DNA from: Lepidurus packardi
Lineage: Eukaryota > Arthropoda > Branchiopoda > Notostraca > Triopsidae
Length of the DNA stretch: 64,000 bases
Direction of reading: 5' to 3'
Assembly: GCA_023053545.1 (NCBI GenBank)
Contig: JAKZAN010000005.1
Span: 4,278,001 to 4,342,000, forward strand
Shown: positions 14,085 to 24,945 of the stretch, piece by piece
How positions within the stretch are numbered: position 1 is the first letter of the stretch
Layout: each line of letters starts with the position of its first letter
Program-made: the position numbers and the translations under genes
The notes under the pieces: model-generated
The model's input: only the letters and a program-made list of their open reading frames with translations
Databases searched by the model: none
Told to the model about the DNA's origin: nothing

Positions 14085-14838
14085 ATGGCTGTAGCAGTGA
14101 GATTTTTAAGCAAGGATTACCACTTCTGATGATTCATGCTTCGTTTAACTGTGTGGCGGTTTTTTTAACTTGTTCATTTCCGTCAAACTGAGCCGTTTAA
14201 GCTTGGACCCCGAACTTCGCAAAAAACGAATAATTGCTTTATGGAATACAGCTGGTACTTCCTTATTTCAAAGGTCGAAGCCAAGTCACTTTCGGAAACG
14301 AAAAAAAGGCCATTGAATACCATCATATCGAGAACGAGTTGCCGGAATCCGAACGTTGTAATTTACATCCCACACCCGTCAGCGGCTTTCCACTGACCGA
14401 AATGGAGTTAAAAGCCGGTAAGATCAAGCACGCTAAACCTCACTTCGTTCGGCGCAGTGCTTTGCAAGAGCAATTACTGCTGGGAGTGAAGACTGGATTA
14501 CCTAAACTGGAGATAATAGAGCGTACAATCGAATTGGCAGATCTGTTACCGTTCACCGACACTATTAGGTCCAGTGTGTACTTAGCGGAAGACACGTACG
14601 ACTTCATTAAGGTAAAATATCTTTGAAAGGTTTTTCGTTTATCAGTAAGGTTTATTTACAGGATGCTAGTCCTGCACCCGTGCGTTGGGGAATCAGTGCG
14701 GCGGAAAGCGTGGCCAAGACCTGGATTCGTAGTTCTTCTTTGTTGATTCGACCTTTTCAGTTGCCTATTCATTTGTTGGATCGTTTGGTGTGCGAAGGGA
14801 TCAATATTATTAGTACGTATTTACCCGCTACTGCTTGA
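14085..14838 (+). CDS. Perilipin-like (lipid storage droplet) protein, short form
   Basis: Perilipins coat lipid droplets and control access of lipases. The coding part is secure for 14252-14611 and 14662-14838, joined at IKDASPAP. The segment LPFTDTIRSSVYLAEDTYDFIK, then the AESVAKT and LPIHLLDRLVCEGIN blocks, resembles the order seen in insect Lsd/perilipin proteins: a Pro-marked helix, an AE-rich helix, then a D-LCKGID-like motif. The start is uncertain. A four-codon exon at 14085-14096 (ATG in good context, GTGAGA donor) keeps the frame with an acceptor ending at 14251 and gives 182 residues; an in-frame ATG at about 14402 is the alternative. The protein lacks the long C-terminal part of typical perilipins. 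The gene begins 25 bp after the previous stop codon. The family call rests on weak similarity. Confidence 0.6.
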
Positions 14839-14955
14839 ATGGATTTTAGTCTCAAAAGTTTCTTTTATATCGTTTTATGTTCAAATTGTCTATAAGGCGT
14901 GAAATTGTTTCTACAAACTTTATTTAGAGTCTAATACATGGGAATTCGCAAGCAT

Positions 14956-15610
14956 TCAAACAATTTCGCACGTAGCACCTGCAGCGGTTAAAGCTGCCAT
15001 TAATTTCTCAGCTTCGTCTTTGGCGATGTCGGCTTTGACGACGGCAGGGGCGCTTTCAACGAATTTTTTTGCTTGTACTAGATTCATACCTTCGACCAAA
15101 TTTTTTAGCTCTTTAATGACTCCGACCTTCTTAGTATCTTCGAATTTCAGTAACTTGAGGGTAAAACTAGTCTGAACCTTGACAGGAGAAGCTTCTTCTT
15201 CTTCCTCCTATTTCGAAAGATAGTTTTTAAGTTATTTAATTAAATGACGGCCAGATGACGTTGAGCCAAAATCTCAAACCTCTTTTTTCGCTGCAAGGGG
15301 AAGGGCACCACCATAAGCCATAACTGGAGCGTCAGCAATGTTAAGAGTGGTTTTGAGAAGTTTATTTAATTCGGCAACTTCGAGTAAATTTAGAGTGGCT
15401 ATGTCATTTACTATCCTCTGGAGTTTTTCCGGTGCAGCAGCGAATGACTGCCATCTTAAACCTTGGGTTAAGACTGATGGAAGTATTGATGAAAGTCTAT
15501 TTTGGCACGCTCCATACCTAGAAACACACAAGTACTAAATCTGAATTTATGGCAATCAGTATATTTTACTTGGAAAGTGCCGAAAATCTGGACAAAACTC
15601 GAAAACTCAT
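14956..15610 (-). CDS. MRPL12: Mitochondrial ribosomal protein bL12m
   Basis: bL12m forms the stalk of the mitochondrial large ribosomal subunit that recruits translation factors; it also binds mitochondrial RNA polymerase. Three exons (15570-15610, 15280-15517, 14956-15207) give 176 residues. The first exon encodes a short Ser/Arg-rich start (MSFRVLSRFSALSK) suited to a mitochondrial targeting peptide. The middle holds the N-terminal dimerisation region (LNLLEVAELNKLL). An acidic EEEEE hinge follows, then the conserved C-terminal domain with FEDTKKVGVIKELKN and LVQAKKFVE. An ATG at 15664-15666 gives a longer frame but does not splice in frame, so the ATG at 15608-15610 is preferred. AATAAA on the minus strand about 35 bp after the stop is the likely poly(A) signal. 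The gene is convergent with the perilipin-like gene. Confidence 0.93.
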
Positions 15611-16694
15611 GTTCTTCGACAGAAACACACTTTAAACGATTTAACTGCCCTCTACCGTTAGTTACCATGCGAAAGTTCTAATCAGGGAGGATGGTAATGG
15701 GGAGGCGTCACTTCTGCAGGAAATTTTGAAGCAAGTCCAATTCTCGCGCCATCGTTTTTCGAAGTTTCCTGCAATTAGAAAATACGCTGTTAGCACGTGA
15801 TACCATTTTTCGTATTTTTTCATAAAAGTTAGATACTTGCTTCGTATATGTTTATTTGGAATAATGATTGGAAAGTATCAAGATAAATTGTGAAGTTTTA
15901 ATAAAATATGACTTAAATGTGCTGGACATTTCTTTTGTAAGACTACTTGCGTTCAGGGTTTTTCCTCTTTTCTCGTGCAGTTTTTAAAATTTTTATTTTT
16001 ATACGCATATAATCCATGCGTTGCTGAACTTTTCCATAACTAGTCTTTAATTCTAAGGTCCGTTTCATTGTCAGTAGTTTTATTTACGTCAGACCAATGT
16101 GAACAAGACAACGTGAGGGTTTTCTAGCTTGGTATTTGAAAAACGATAAATTATTTGAAATATCACCGTATCCTTGCTTCCCACAAACCTAAATAAAGCA
16201 TTAGGTTTTCTGATAGCAATATTCCGTTCACTAGCCTAAAATTCCGTCTGTCCATAAAGTCAACCTTCTCCCGTCTGACATTAAAATTTAATGCATCAAT
16301 GGAAAATATCTGGTAATGCTTGTAGGAAGTATTATTTGGAAGCATTATTTTTAATAAAAAAATAAACAACATTATAAGATTTTTTAAAATAATTTCATTA
16401 ATTCGTACAATTTTAGTACGACTTTCAGTACGACAGCATGCGAAAATTGCGTCAAGTTGAATCAAATTTCCCGGTCTTTCCATATACGGAACTTCGAGGC
16501 TCGTTCCGGACGTGGAAATCGAGAGCGCGAGAATCGTATTCGCAGTGGAATATTTCTTTCAGTAGCGCCTCCCAAATTTATCCTAATATATTTTCGAAAG
16601 AAGTTTGTTTAGATTTTGCACAACACGTGCCAAGAAAAGGCTTGGTATTTTTTTTTATTTTCCTGGATTGTGTGGTTACCAATTAGTTGTTAAT
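15611..16694. other. Intergenic region between divergent MRPL12 and POLR3E
   Basis: This is 1.1 kb of AT-rich sequence with no convincing coding exon. It should contain the promoters of both flanking genes, but I see no distinct element. Confidence 0.45.
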
Positions 16695-18613
16695 ATGGAT
16701 GGGGAAGATGACCCCGTAGTTCAGGAGGTAAGTCCACTCTTCGTTTCCGTGAGTTTTTCTTAATTCTATTTTTTATGACTAGATCCCCGTATTTTTATCG
16801 AAAGCGTTTGAAGAGCAGCTCTTTGTATTCCAACAGCCCCTGAAACCAGCTAGTGTACCATTTGACACGTCCAACGTTATACTGGTAATGATGCCAGGAC
16901 ACAAATTATAGATTTCGAAGTCCAAGAGTCTCATTTTCTTTAGTCGAAAATCAAGCCTGTTCAACAACAGCTGGAATTGGAAGTAGAGATTTCAACTAGA
17001 AGCTCTAACTATGACCAAAGTCGTGGAGAACAGATTGCTATTAATGCAGGAGGGTCAAAAGGTATGCAGACTTCCACGGATAGCTACTTTGAAAGGTAAA
17101 CCCGCCGCTTCTACCTCTTGTGTTCTGCATAACCTTGAATTATTTTCGCTTTTTTAACAGCAACAAAATGGATAAGATCAAGCTGGTGTCCTCTCGTCCA
17201 TTGCCTGGGCGGTCGTGTTATGCCTTGGGATATATAGCTAATAACGAATTACATCTAAATTCAGTACAAGCTGTGCTTAGTTTACGTCCCACCTTTGATT
17301 ATCTAGATAAGGTTCCTAAGAAATCGAAAGACGAGGCAAAGGACATAACCGACGGTGGTACGTAAAATGTCGAATTTATCTCACTTCTACGATAATGGCA
17401 TTTTTCTTCAGTTGACTCCGAAGAAGAGGAAACAGACAAGGGTGCCCAAGCTGTAACCGTCCGTTTTGCCAAAGCTGAAAGCGAAGCTGTTAAGAAGGCA
17501 CGAGAAAGATCTTATCCGTATTGGCAGAAAAAGCTAGCCGAAGAAGCCTGGATCCATACGGACTTCACTCCTTTTAATTCCGAATTAGCACAGGTATATT
17601 AATAGCATTTTCTTTCTCGATTTTTCATTAAATCTTGGAATTATCCAGCTTGAACGGACGCGTCTCTGCTGTTCGCAACGTTCTGAACAAATAAGTGACT
17701 CTTTAACTATCCCTGGTAAGAATTATGTGCACAAGTTGATTCCTAAGCAAGCATCGTTAGCATCGCCTGCAATGGATAGTGCAACGTTTTCGCTGCAAGA
17801 AGTGAAGTCGTTGCCTTTGAATGACCAAGTCCGAATACTGTTAACCACAGGTATATGAAAGATCACTTAACAATACTTTATATTTATTAATTTTAATTTT
17901 AGCTCATATGGTGAAGTTCTCCCACTTATTAACGTGGCTGGGACCCCAGTTTGAAGCGACGAATGTTCTCAGGGCCGTACAACAGTATGGCTGTTTGGTA
18001 CAAGGTTATTGGATCATTAAAAGCGAGGTGTTATACCCGAAAGATGCACGTGGGGGTGTCAATGGCATCCCAGGGGAGATTCTAGCAAGAGGACGGGATC
18101 ATATTGTAAACAAATGTCAGAGTAATTTTGCAACTGGCTTGATAATTATTTTTCTAGCTTTATTTGTTCACACAAGACATTTCGGTTGCAAAGTCAAATA
18201 TAATCGAGGAAACCAGGTTACCTAACGAAGAAGTAAAGCATATTTTGTTGAAATTTGCTGTACTGAAAAGCGGCAGCAAATGGGAATTTAAGCACACCTG
18301 TGATAAGGAATTCATTAAAAAGTAAAAACCTTTCAAAATATTTGAGTGGCTTTAAAAGATTGCTTTTCTTAGATTCCCGGACGTGTGTCAGCGGCAAACA
18401 ATGTTGTGGGATGCTAAGAAACAGCAGCGGAAATCATTCAAAATGCCTAAAATGGAACCAGGTTCTCCAACCAGACCACGAAGACCTAGACGTAGATCAC
18501 ACAGGGATTCTATAAGTTCTGATAATGAAAGTGGTAATGAAATGGGAGCAGCAGCCACAAGGAAAGGCAGAAAAGCTACTTCTTTAAAAGCTACAAAAAC
18601 AGAACCCGAATGA
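16695..18613 (+). CDS. POLR3E: RNA polymerase III subunit RPC5 (POLR3E), short form
   Basis: RPC5 pairs with RPC4 in the TFIIF-like subcomplex of RNA polymerase III, which transcribes tRNA and 5S genes. Nine exons (16695-16727, 16783-16884, 16944-17095, 17161-17357, 17412-17593, 17649-17850, 17903-18105, 18158-18321, 18373-18613) give 491 residues with all phases agreeing. The N-terminal half has the family's dimerisation-domain blocks: IPVFLSKAFEEQLFVFQQPL, RSSNYDQSRGEQIA and GYIANNELHLNSV. Later come SYPYWQKKLAEEAWIH and the winged-helix-like QYGCLVQGYWIIKSEVLYP. The tail is basic and Ser-rich (RPRRPRRRSHRDS). It is clearly shorter than the human protein of about 700 residues, apparently lacking part of the C-terminal winged-helix region. 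Confidence 0.9.
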
Positions 18614-19051
18614 GTGTTTTGAATCATTTATGTACGTTATTTTTTCGATGTATTATCAATGCAAATGGTGAAGCCTATTCTTAATGAATGTGTTTTTTTC
18701 TAATGACTTTTTTCTGTTTTTTTCTTATTTTAGGTTGATATACTGTTCTGCATAGATTAATCTGTTAATTTTAGTATATTAAGCTTTCTGTGAGCGAATT
18801 AAGTATTCAATTCTATAACTAGCGCGAATTAGCCGTGTTCAATGTACGAGCTGCCACCTGTTGTACGGTGTCGTAACGCTGATAGTCGAACCCCATCGTG
18901 TGTAAATTCGCTCGTGTGTCAAGCAACAAACAACGGGAAGAACTCGAGGCCATTTTATTTCGTTCAATATAGACAAACTATCTTACAATTTCCTTCGCTA
19001 ATTTACGTAAGGAACCAAATTTATCGCAAAGAGCGCTAAAGAAACAATATC
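18614..19051. other. Intergenic: POLR3E 3' flank and BTB gene 5' flank
   Basis: About 440 bp of AT-rich sequence with no recognisable coding exon. The two flanking genes are in the same direction. Confidence 0.4.
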
Positions 19052-20430
19052 ATGGACCATGGGCAAGAATTCTGCTTGAAATGGAACAATCATCAAAGTA
19101 CACTGGTGTCTGTCCTGGAAAATCTGCTAGCAAATGAGACCCTAGTTGACGTGACTTTAGCTTCCGATGGAAAATATATTCGCGCTCATCGACTAGTATT
19201 AACTGCGTGTAGTACTTATTTCCATGTAAGTTAAAAGTTTTGTGCGGTTTTTTGGAGTGGATCATAATGGTTTTGATTATTCTCTTTTTGGGGGGTATGT
19301 CGTGGGTTTTGTAGGATATTTTAGCGCATCATCCTGACAAACATGTAGTCATTTATATGAAAGACGTGACTTTCGAGCAATTGCGCTCCCTGGTACAATA
19401 TATGTACCGTGGGGAAGTCAACATTTGCCAAGAGAGTCTCAACTCGTTTATCCAGACTGCGGAGTCTCTGGGCATCAAGGGACTAGCTGATGGCGGGTCC
19501 AAAAAGATGATGGATTTTGCGGAAAATCTACCGCCTCCCATCATCCATGACACTACGTTTAGCAAATCTGTTTCTGTATCGGAGTCCGACTCCCCATCAC
19601 TTGCCCCACGTACAAAGAAACCCAGATTGTCCAAATACGACCGTGATCCCCACTACATTACCGAAAACCATAAAGCCGAGTTCGAAGCTCTCGCCGTTCC
19701 GAAACGTTTGCCTCCCAAAATGAAGGCTAAGAAGAAGAGTGCTAAAGTTTCGAGACCCTCAAAAATGGATTCAGTCTCGTCAGGCGTACTTACTTTTTCT
19801 TTGGATGAAAATTTAGAAGATGACAAAGACGCTGGCGAAGGCCAATCCGGGAGCCATTTCATGGATGTTGAGAATCAAAGCGACGGCATGGATGATGATG
19901 ACAAAGATGAAATGGACGCTAATGGCAATGAGGATGATGATTGGGAAGATTTGGAGAACACTCATGCGGGTAAAATAAAAAAGTTTGTATTTTTACCTTT
20001 CTTAATGTACTATTTTGTGTGCAGGAGAAGCACACGCTTCTACCAGTGGCGAACGTAAAGGTAAATTTATTTGTGCTTAGCATGTTTTTAGTATAAAGTT
20101 GATGAAAAAATTTTTATTTTAGGGAAAAAGGGTAAAGGCCGAGGTAAAGCACGCCTTGGCATTGGCAAGGACGGACGTGGTAGACTGATCTGTCAACGTT
20201 GCGGAAAGACCTTCAAGCACATTTCTTCATTCCATAATCACAATATTGCTACCATGTGCAGCGGAATGGAGCCTCGGTTCCACTGCGACATTTGCCAGTA
20301 TAGTACGCATAGAAACAGCGATTTGCAAACGCACTTCAACTCGAAACGTCACCAGAATGCTGTAACTATGGTTCACGCCGCTGTTATGGGCGATGAGAAC
20401 GCAAAGTCGGAGAGTGTTAAATCAGACTAA
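19052..20430 (+). CDS. BTB zinc-finger transcription factor, tramtrack/lola type
   Basis: This is a nuclear transcription factor with an N-terminal BTB dimerisation domain and C-terminal zinc fingers. Four exons (19052-19225, 19315-19969, 20025-20060, 20123-20430) give 390 residues. The BTB domain (residues about 1-120) opens with FCLKWNNHQSTL and continues through LVDVTLASDGKYIRAHRLVL to QYMYRGEVN, the arthropod TTK-type signature. A long acidic, Lys-rich linker (DDDDKDEMD and surroundings) follows. The last exon has two fingers: CQRC-x12-H-x5-C (a CCHC form) and CDIC-x12-H-x5-H. This paired arrangement is like that of many lola isoforms, but lola itself uses many alternative 3' exons and none are seen here. 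Orthology to a named gene is not claimed. Confidence 0.88.
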
Positions 20431-21139
20431 AAAAGAACAAATTACTTCATCTTCGGAAAAATCAACGTGTATTGTACTTGCTCTACTATGGCGGAACATT
20501 TGCTAGTAGGTTTGAATTTAAGCAACTCAATTATGATCGCTCGATTGCGAAATTTGTGTGATGATGTAATGAATGCAATGCGACCGTTATGAAAGGATTG
20601 GTTGCGATAATAGTCTTAGTTCAGTTAGCGAGCTCCTTTTCTCATTGTGCTAAAGCACACCTCTCTTTCCGATTAAACCTTTACTAGCGTTAGAATGATT
20701 AATTTTTGTGACTGGACGTAGTTTTTTTTTTCTTTGTGGCTAGGAGAGGGTGTATTTCTATTGTCACTTTATCTTTTAGCATTGCTCATGCAAATTACGG
20801 TCATAAAGACCTTGTAACATCCGAAAAACGTAATAACTTTTTTCGTATAATTTTTTCGTTTCTTATTGAGTTATAATCGTAACAAATTCCAGGCACAAGA
20901 ACGAAACATTGTGCCACTCGGATATTTCAATCAGACAAGTCGTCCGTGATCGTTTCTTCGGTTTAGGTTTCCGGTTCCCGAATTAGGCTTTGGTTTCTGG
21001 TCTTCTCGCCACGAAAGAGCGCCATATGCGTCGCGTCGTTCCATGCACAACAAATACAGTAAACAAAGAAATTCCAGTGCATTTTCCCGATAAAACATAT
21101 GTTTTCCTGCGGTAGTAGTGTAATCTGCATTATTATGCC
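20431..21139. other. Intergenic: BTB gene 3' UTR and unkempt 5' region
   Basis: About 700 bp between two genes in the same direction. No coding exon is evident. The last 100 bp before the ATG at 21140 are probably unkempt 5' UTR. Confidence 0.4.
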
Positions 21140-24100
21140 ATGGGAGAGCTTAACGTCAGCAAACCTTTACAGAACACAATCCCGGTCACTCCACAAACGG
21201 AGAAACCTCTTCATTACAAGTAAACGAGAGCTCGTTAGAATACTTTTTCTTACTACTTTGAATTTAATTGCCTTATCAACTACTCTAATATTGATATGAT
21301 TTTTTATACAGGTATATCAAAGAATTTCGTGTAGAGCAGTGCCCCTTGTTTCTTCAGCATAAATGTCAACAACATAGACCATTCACCTGTTTCTATTGGC
21401 ATTTTATGAACCAACGTCGACGAAGGCCTGTGAAGAAACGGGACAAGACGTTTACTTATAGCGCTGACGTTTACTGTGCCAAGTACGATGAAGCTGCTGG
21501 AACGTGTCCGGATGGGGACGAGTAAGTACTTATTTTCTGTGCTTGCTTTCATGTTTTTTCATTGTTGTGCTCTTAGTTGCCCATTTTTGCATCGAACTGC
21601 GGGTGACACTGAACGTAGGTATCATTTACGCTACTACAAGACAGGCATGTGTGTCCACGACACAGATGTGAGGGGACATTGCGTTAAAAACGGTCCCCAC
21701 TGCGCCTTTGCTCATGGTGCGCATGATTTACGCCCACCTGTTTATGACGTCCGCGAGTTACACGGCTTAGAAGGGTCAGAGTTGGAATTAAGCAACCAGG
21801 GTCCCAATGGAGTAGATAAAGATCGCGGTTCTATCAGTGAGGATCCGAAATGGCAAGGTAAGTTTTATGTTTTTAGTCAGACGTACCGTTCTAGGGGTAA
21901 TTTACGTTGAGTTGCGATAGATACGGGTTACGTCTTAGCGTACTACAAAACGGAACCATGCAAGCGACCGCCTCGCTTGTGTCGCCAAGGATATGCATGT
22001 CCACAGTACCATAATTCCAGAGATCGTAGACGAAGTCCGAAGAAGTACAAGTATAGGTGAGCGAAGAGTGCATAAATTTAAATCCAAACTATAACTAGGG
22101 AACGGTTTTAGATCGACGCCTTGTCCTAATGCTAAACATGGAGACGAATGGGGCGAGCCAACAGGCTGTGAACAAGGGGACTCTTGCCAGTATTGTCATA
22201 CGAGAACAGAACAGCAGTTTCACCCCGAAATCTACAAATCAACCAAGTGTAATGACATGCAGAGTTCAGGCTATTGTCCGAGAGGACCTTTTTGTGCTTT
22301 CGCTCATGTTGAACGTAAGCCAGAACGATAAACTTTCAAATGTACTTCACATTTGTACTTAAACACTTTCTGTTTCAGAGGAGATTGCTCTTGCTCGAGA
22401 ATCAGTTGTTCCAGACGCCAACTTTGCAGAATTCTTCACGTCAGCTCTGAAATCACAGGTTGTTAGCAATAATTTCATACGAAGAGATGACCATGATAAG
22501 GGATACACATGTGACGATGACAATCAAAACGGAGACCAGGCGTCCGTTTCTTCTGTAAGTGAATTTGTCTTTCTTTTTGTTTTGTACAACTCATAAAAAT
22601 GATCCGCAGGTGCCAACTTTCAATCGAACCAAGAGTATAGAAGGATCTACAAATTACCCAACGGTATTTTTATTTATATTTTTTATATATTAATTTAATT
22701 TTTGGTGGTTTAGAGTTGTAGTTTAGGCGAACATACGTTGTCTTCCTTTGGCTTTGGGCCTATTATTCCACCCATTGGTAAGCCGCGCTCTCTGAGTATG
22801 TCGGCAGCACAAACACCACCAGCATTAGGCTTGCCAGTTGAAAAGGAAGAAAATGGACAAGTAATATTTTGTTTTGGATGACGGTGTTGTCTGATTTTAA
22901 GGACCTTCTTAGCGCGAAGACGGTTACAATTCTCGCAAGTCGAGTTTATTTAGTGGCAGTGGCGTATTGGGCGGTCTGGTGCCTTCACTACCGTCTGCAC
23001 CTTCGCCTAATATGTCTAGGTACTTCCCTTCATCCAGTGTGGAAGCCATCATGAGTAAGTTGTTGATCTTAATAACAAAGAAAACCTAAATGATCTACTA
23101 GGCAATACGTTTGAAGACATGAGTTTAGAAGAGCCTTTTAGTGATTCGTTGTCTAGAGATTTTGAAATGGAGCCTACTTCTTTGAGCGAGTCCATTACAG
23201 CGGGCTTAACTTACTCAGGTTTCTCATGAACTTAATTACTTTAGGATAAATTCTAAGACAAATGTCATCTGTTTGCTGTTGTAGGTTTGCTCAGCAGTTC
23301 CGCACCGGTGAACATCCCCGGTTCGGGCATACGTATGTTAGGGCGCCGTTTATCACCATCTCCCCCTGGAGGGGGTCAAACAGGACTGGTCACGCCTTTC
23401 CTAACGTCTCAACCTAACATATCTACCCAAGAATCGGCCGTCGAACGAGTATATACGTTTTATGCTTACTGCTTGTCCCAAGCTCAAGTTTTTACGTAAA
23501 CACTTGTTTTATTTTAGCATGGGCTGTTTGACGGACACCGTACTTCGAGTTTGTCTGGAGCGAGCTTGCATGACTGGTCCTTACTGGGAACGGGTTCGCC
23601 TGTAACCAATGGGAATACTCCAGGGCGTAGTTTGCTTAATGGAACTCCTTCATCATTACTGTCTTCCCTGGGCAATTTAGGGACGTCTTTCAACAATACT
23701 TTTGAAGTAAAGCTAATATTAGTTCTTCTTTTTTCCCTTATTTAAAGAAGCAGAGTTGGTTGGGCCGGATTATAGAAATTGCTTAGCATAATTAATGTTT
23801 TGCTAACTAGGTACAGCGTATGCGTGAGGAGTTGGAAAGTTACCGTGGCAAGCTGTCCTCATGGGTGGAAGGTATAACCCAAGCTCATGATGCTTGTGAA
23901 GCTTGGAAAAAGGAATGCGAACAAGTTAACAGAAAAGTTTTCAAATGTCAACAGGAAAATCACGAGGTAAACAAGCTTGGAAAAATTGAGCGAGCTAAAA
24001 TGCTTACTAATTATTCTAGTTGACTTCCCGGCTTTCGGTTTTGGAATGCGAAGTAGAACAGTTACGTAAACGAACCCCTTGCGGCATGGAATTACAAGAA

Positions 24101-24263
24101 ATGCCAGTGTCCGTATTGTTAAAGGTTCAAGCACAAATGCGGCAAGAATTAGAAGATATTGACAAGGTAAGAAGACCTCTTGATCTCGATAAAGGAAATC
24201 TAATATTCTTTTGTTTAGTTGATTCTTAAAAAGAATTATAGTAAAGTGGACAATTTCGCTTAA
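21140..24263 (+). CDS. unk: Unkempt, CCCH zinc-finger RNA-binding protein (RING apparently absent)
   Basis: Unkempt binds UAG-containing mRNAs through two clusters of CCCH fingers and represses translation, acting in neural development and TOR signalling. Fifteen exons give 748 residues. The start MGELNVSK (ATG at 21140-21142) splices in frame to YIKEFRVEQCPLF, the opening of the first cluster. Clear landmarks are CPFLHRTAGDTERRYHLRYYKTGMC, CAFAHGAHDLRPPVYD, YHNSRDRRRSPKKYKYR and QYCHTRTEQQFHPEIYKSTKC. A Ser/Pro-rich stretch containing SSAPVNIPGSG follows, then a coiled coil (23811-24166) with the conserved ACEAWKKE motif. Known unkempt proteins end with a RING-type zinc motif; here the last exon (24219-24263) adds only 14 residues after the coiled coil and stops. 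I found no RING exon up to 24945. Confidence 0.92.
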
Positions 24264-24945
24264 GTTTGTTTTTACACAAGGACGCTTCGGTTATAATAAT
24301 GTCATTGCCCCCTTCTGAATTGTCCACAAAAGTTAGGACAGGAAGTGATCCATATTAAAAAATAATTAGATACGATCCCGCCAATGCGCTTAGGAAATGT
24401 ATTGCTTACTTTTATCATTGTATTTTTCTTTTTATGTTTAAAAAACCAAGGAAGTCGGCTTTTTTCTGCATTTTTTCAAGAGTGGGAGACAAAAGGAAAC
24501 GGCTGTTTGCAGACACTTACAAGAGATCGTTTAATAAATATTTCTACTTTAAAAATGTAGACTTGATTTTAGACATAGTAATAAAAAAAAGCCAGTGGGA
24601 TCCTGCAAGTTCCGATAATCGTCCTCTTCTCTAAGCTCCCCGTTTTTGTCGTGTGGTCCCCCATTCCTGACATCTCACCGATCAATAAGACGCTGCGAGA
24701 AAATCGTTGATTTTCTTTTGTGCTCGCGAGGACCACGCTTTTGCGTCAGGTTAAGTGTCAAGTTTGGTGTCTGCAGTTTAACGAAAAGGTCCGACGTGAT
24801 TACTTCACGGTTTCCTCTTAGATTACCTTGACATGCAATATCAGAACTAATAAAAGAGCGCAGGCGTCAATGTGTGAAATGTTATGCATCCAGCAACATG
24901 CTTACTGAGGTTCACCTAACTTTTTAGTCAGTCGTGGACCCAAAC
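24264..24945. other. Intergenic: unkempt 3' flank
   Basis: This 680-bp stretch was searched in all frames for a Cys-rich RING exon of unkempt; none was found. An open frame at 24434-24634 is Lys/Phe-rich and looks random. No RNA gene or repeat was recognised. Confidence 0.4.

Noticed and set aside
15468-15668. Longer MRPL12 start at 15664-15666
   Set aside because: That frame does not splice in phase to the ribosomal-protein exon; the ATG at 15608-15610 does.
24434-24634. Open frame after unkempt as a missing exon
   Set aside because: It lacks the Cys pattern of a RING and has random-looking Lys/Phe-rich content.
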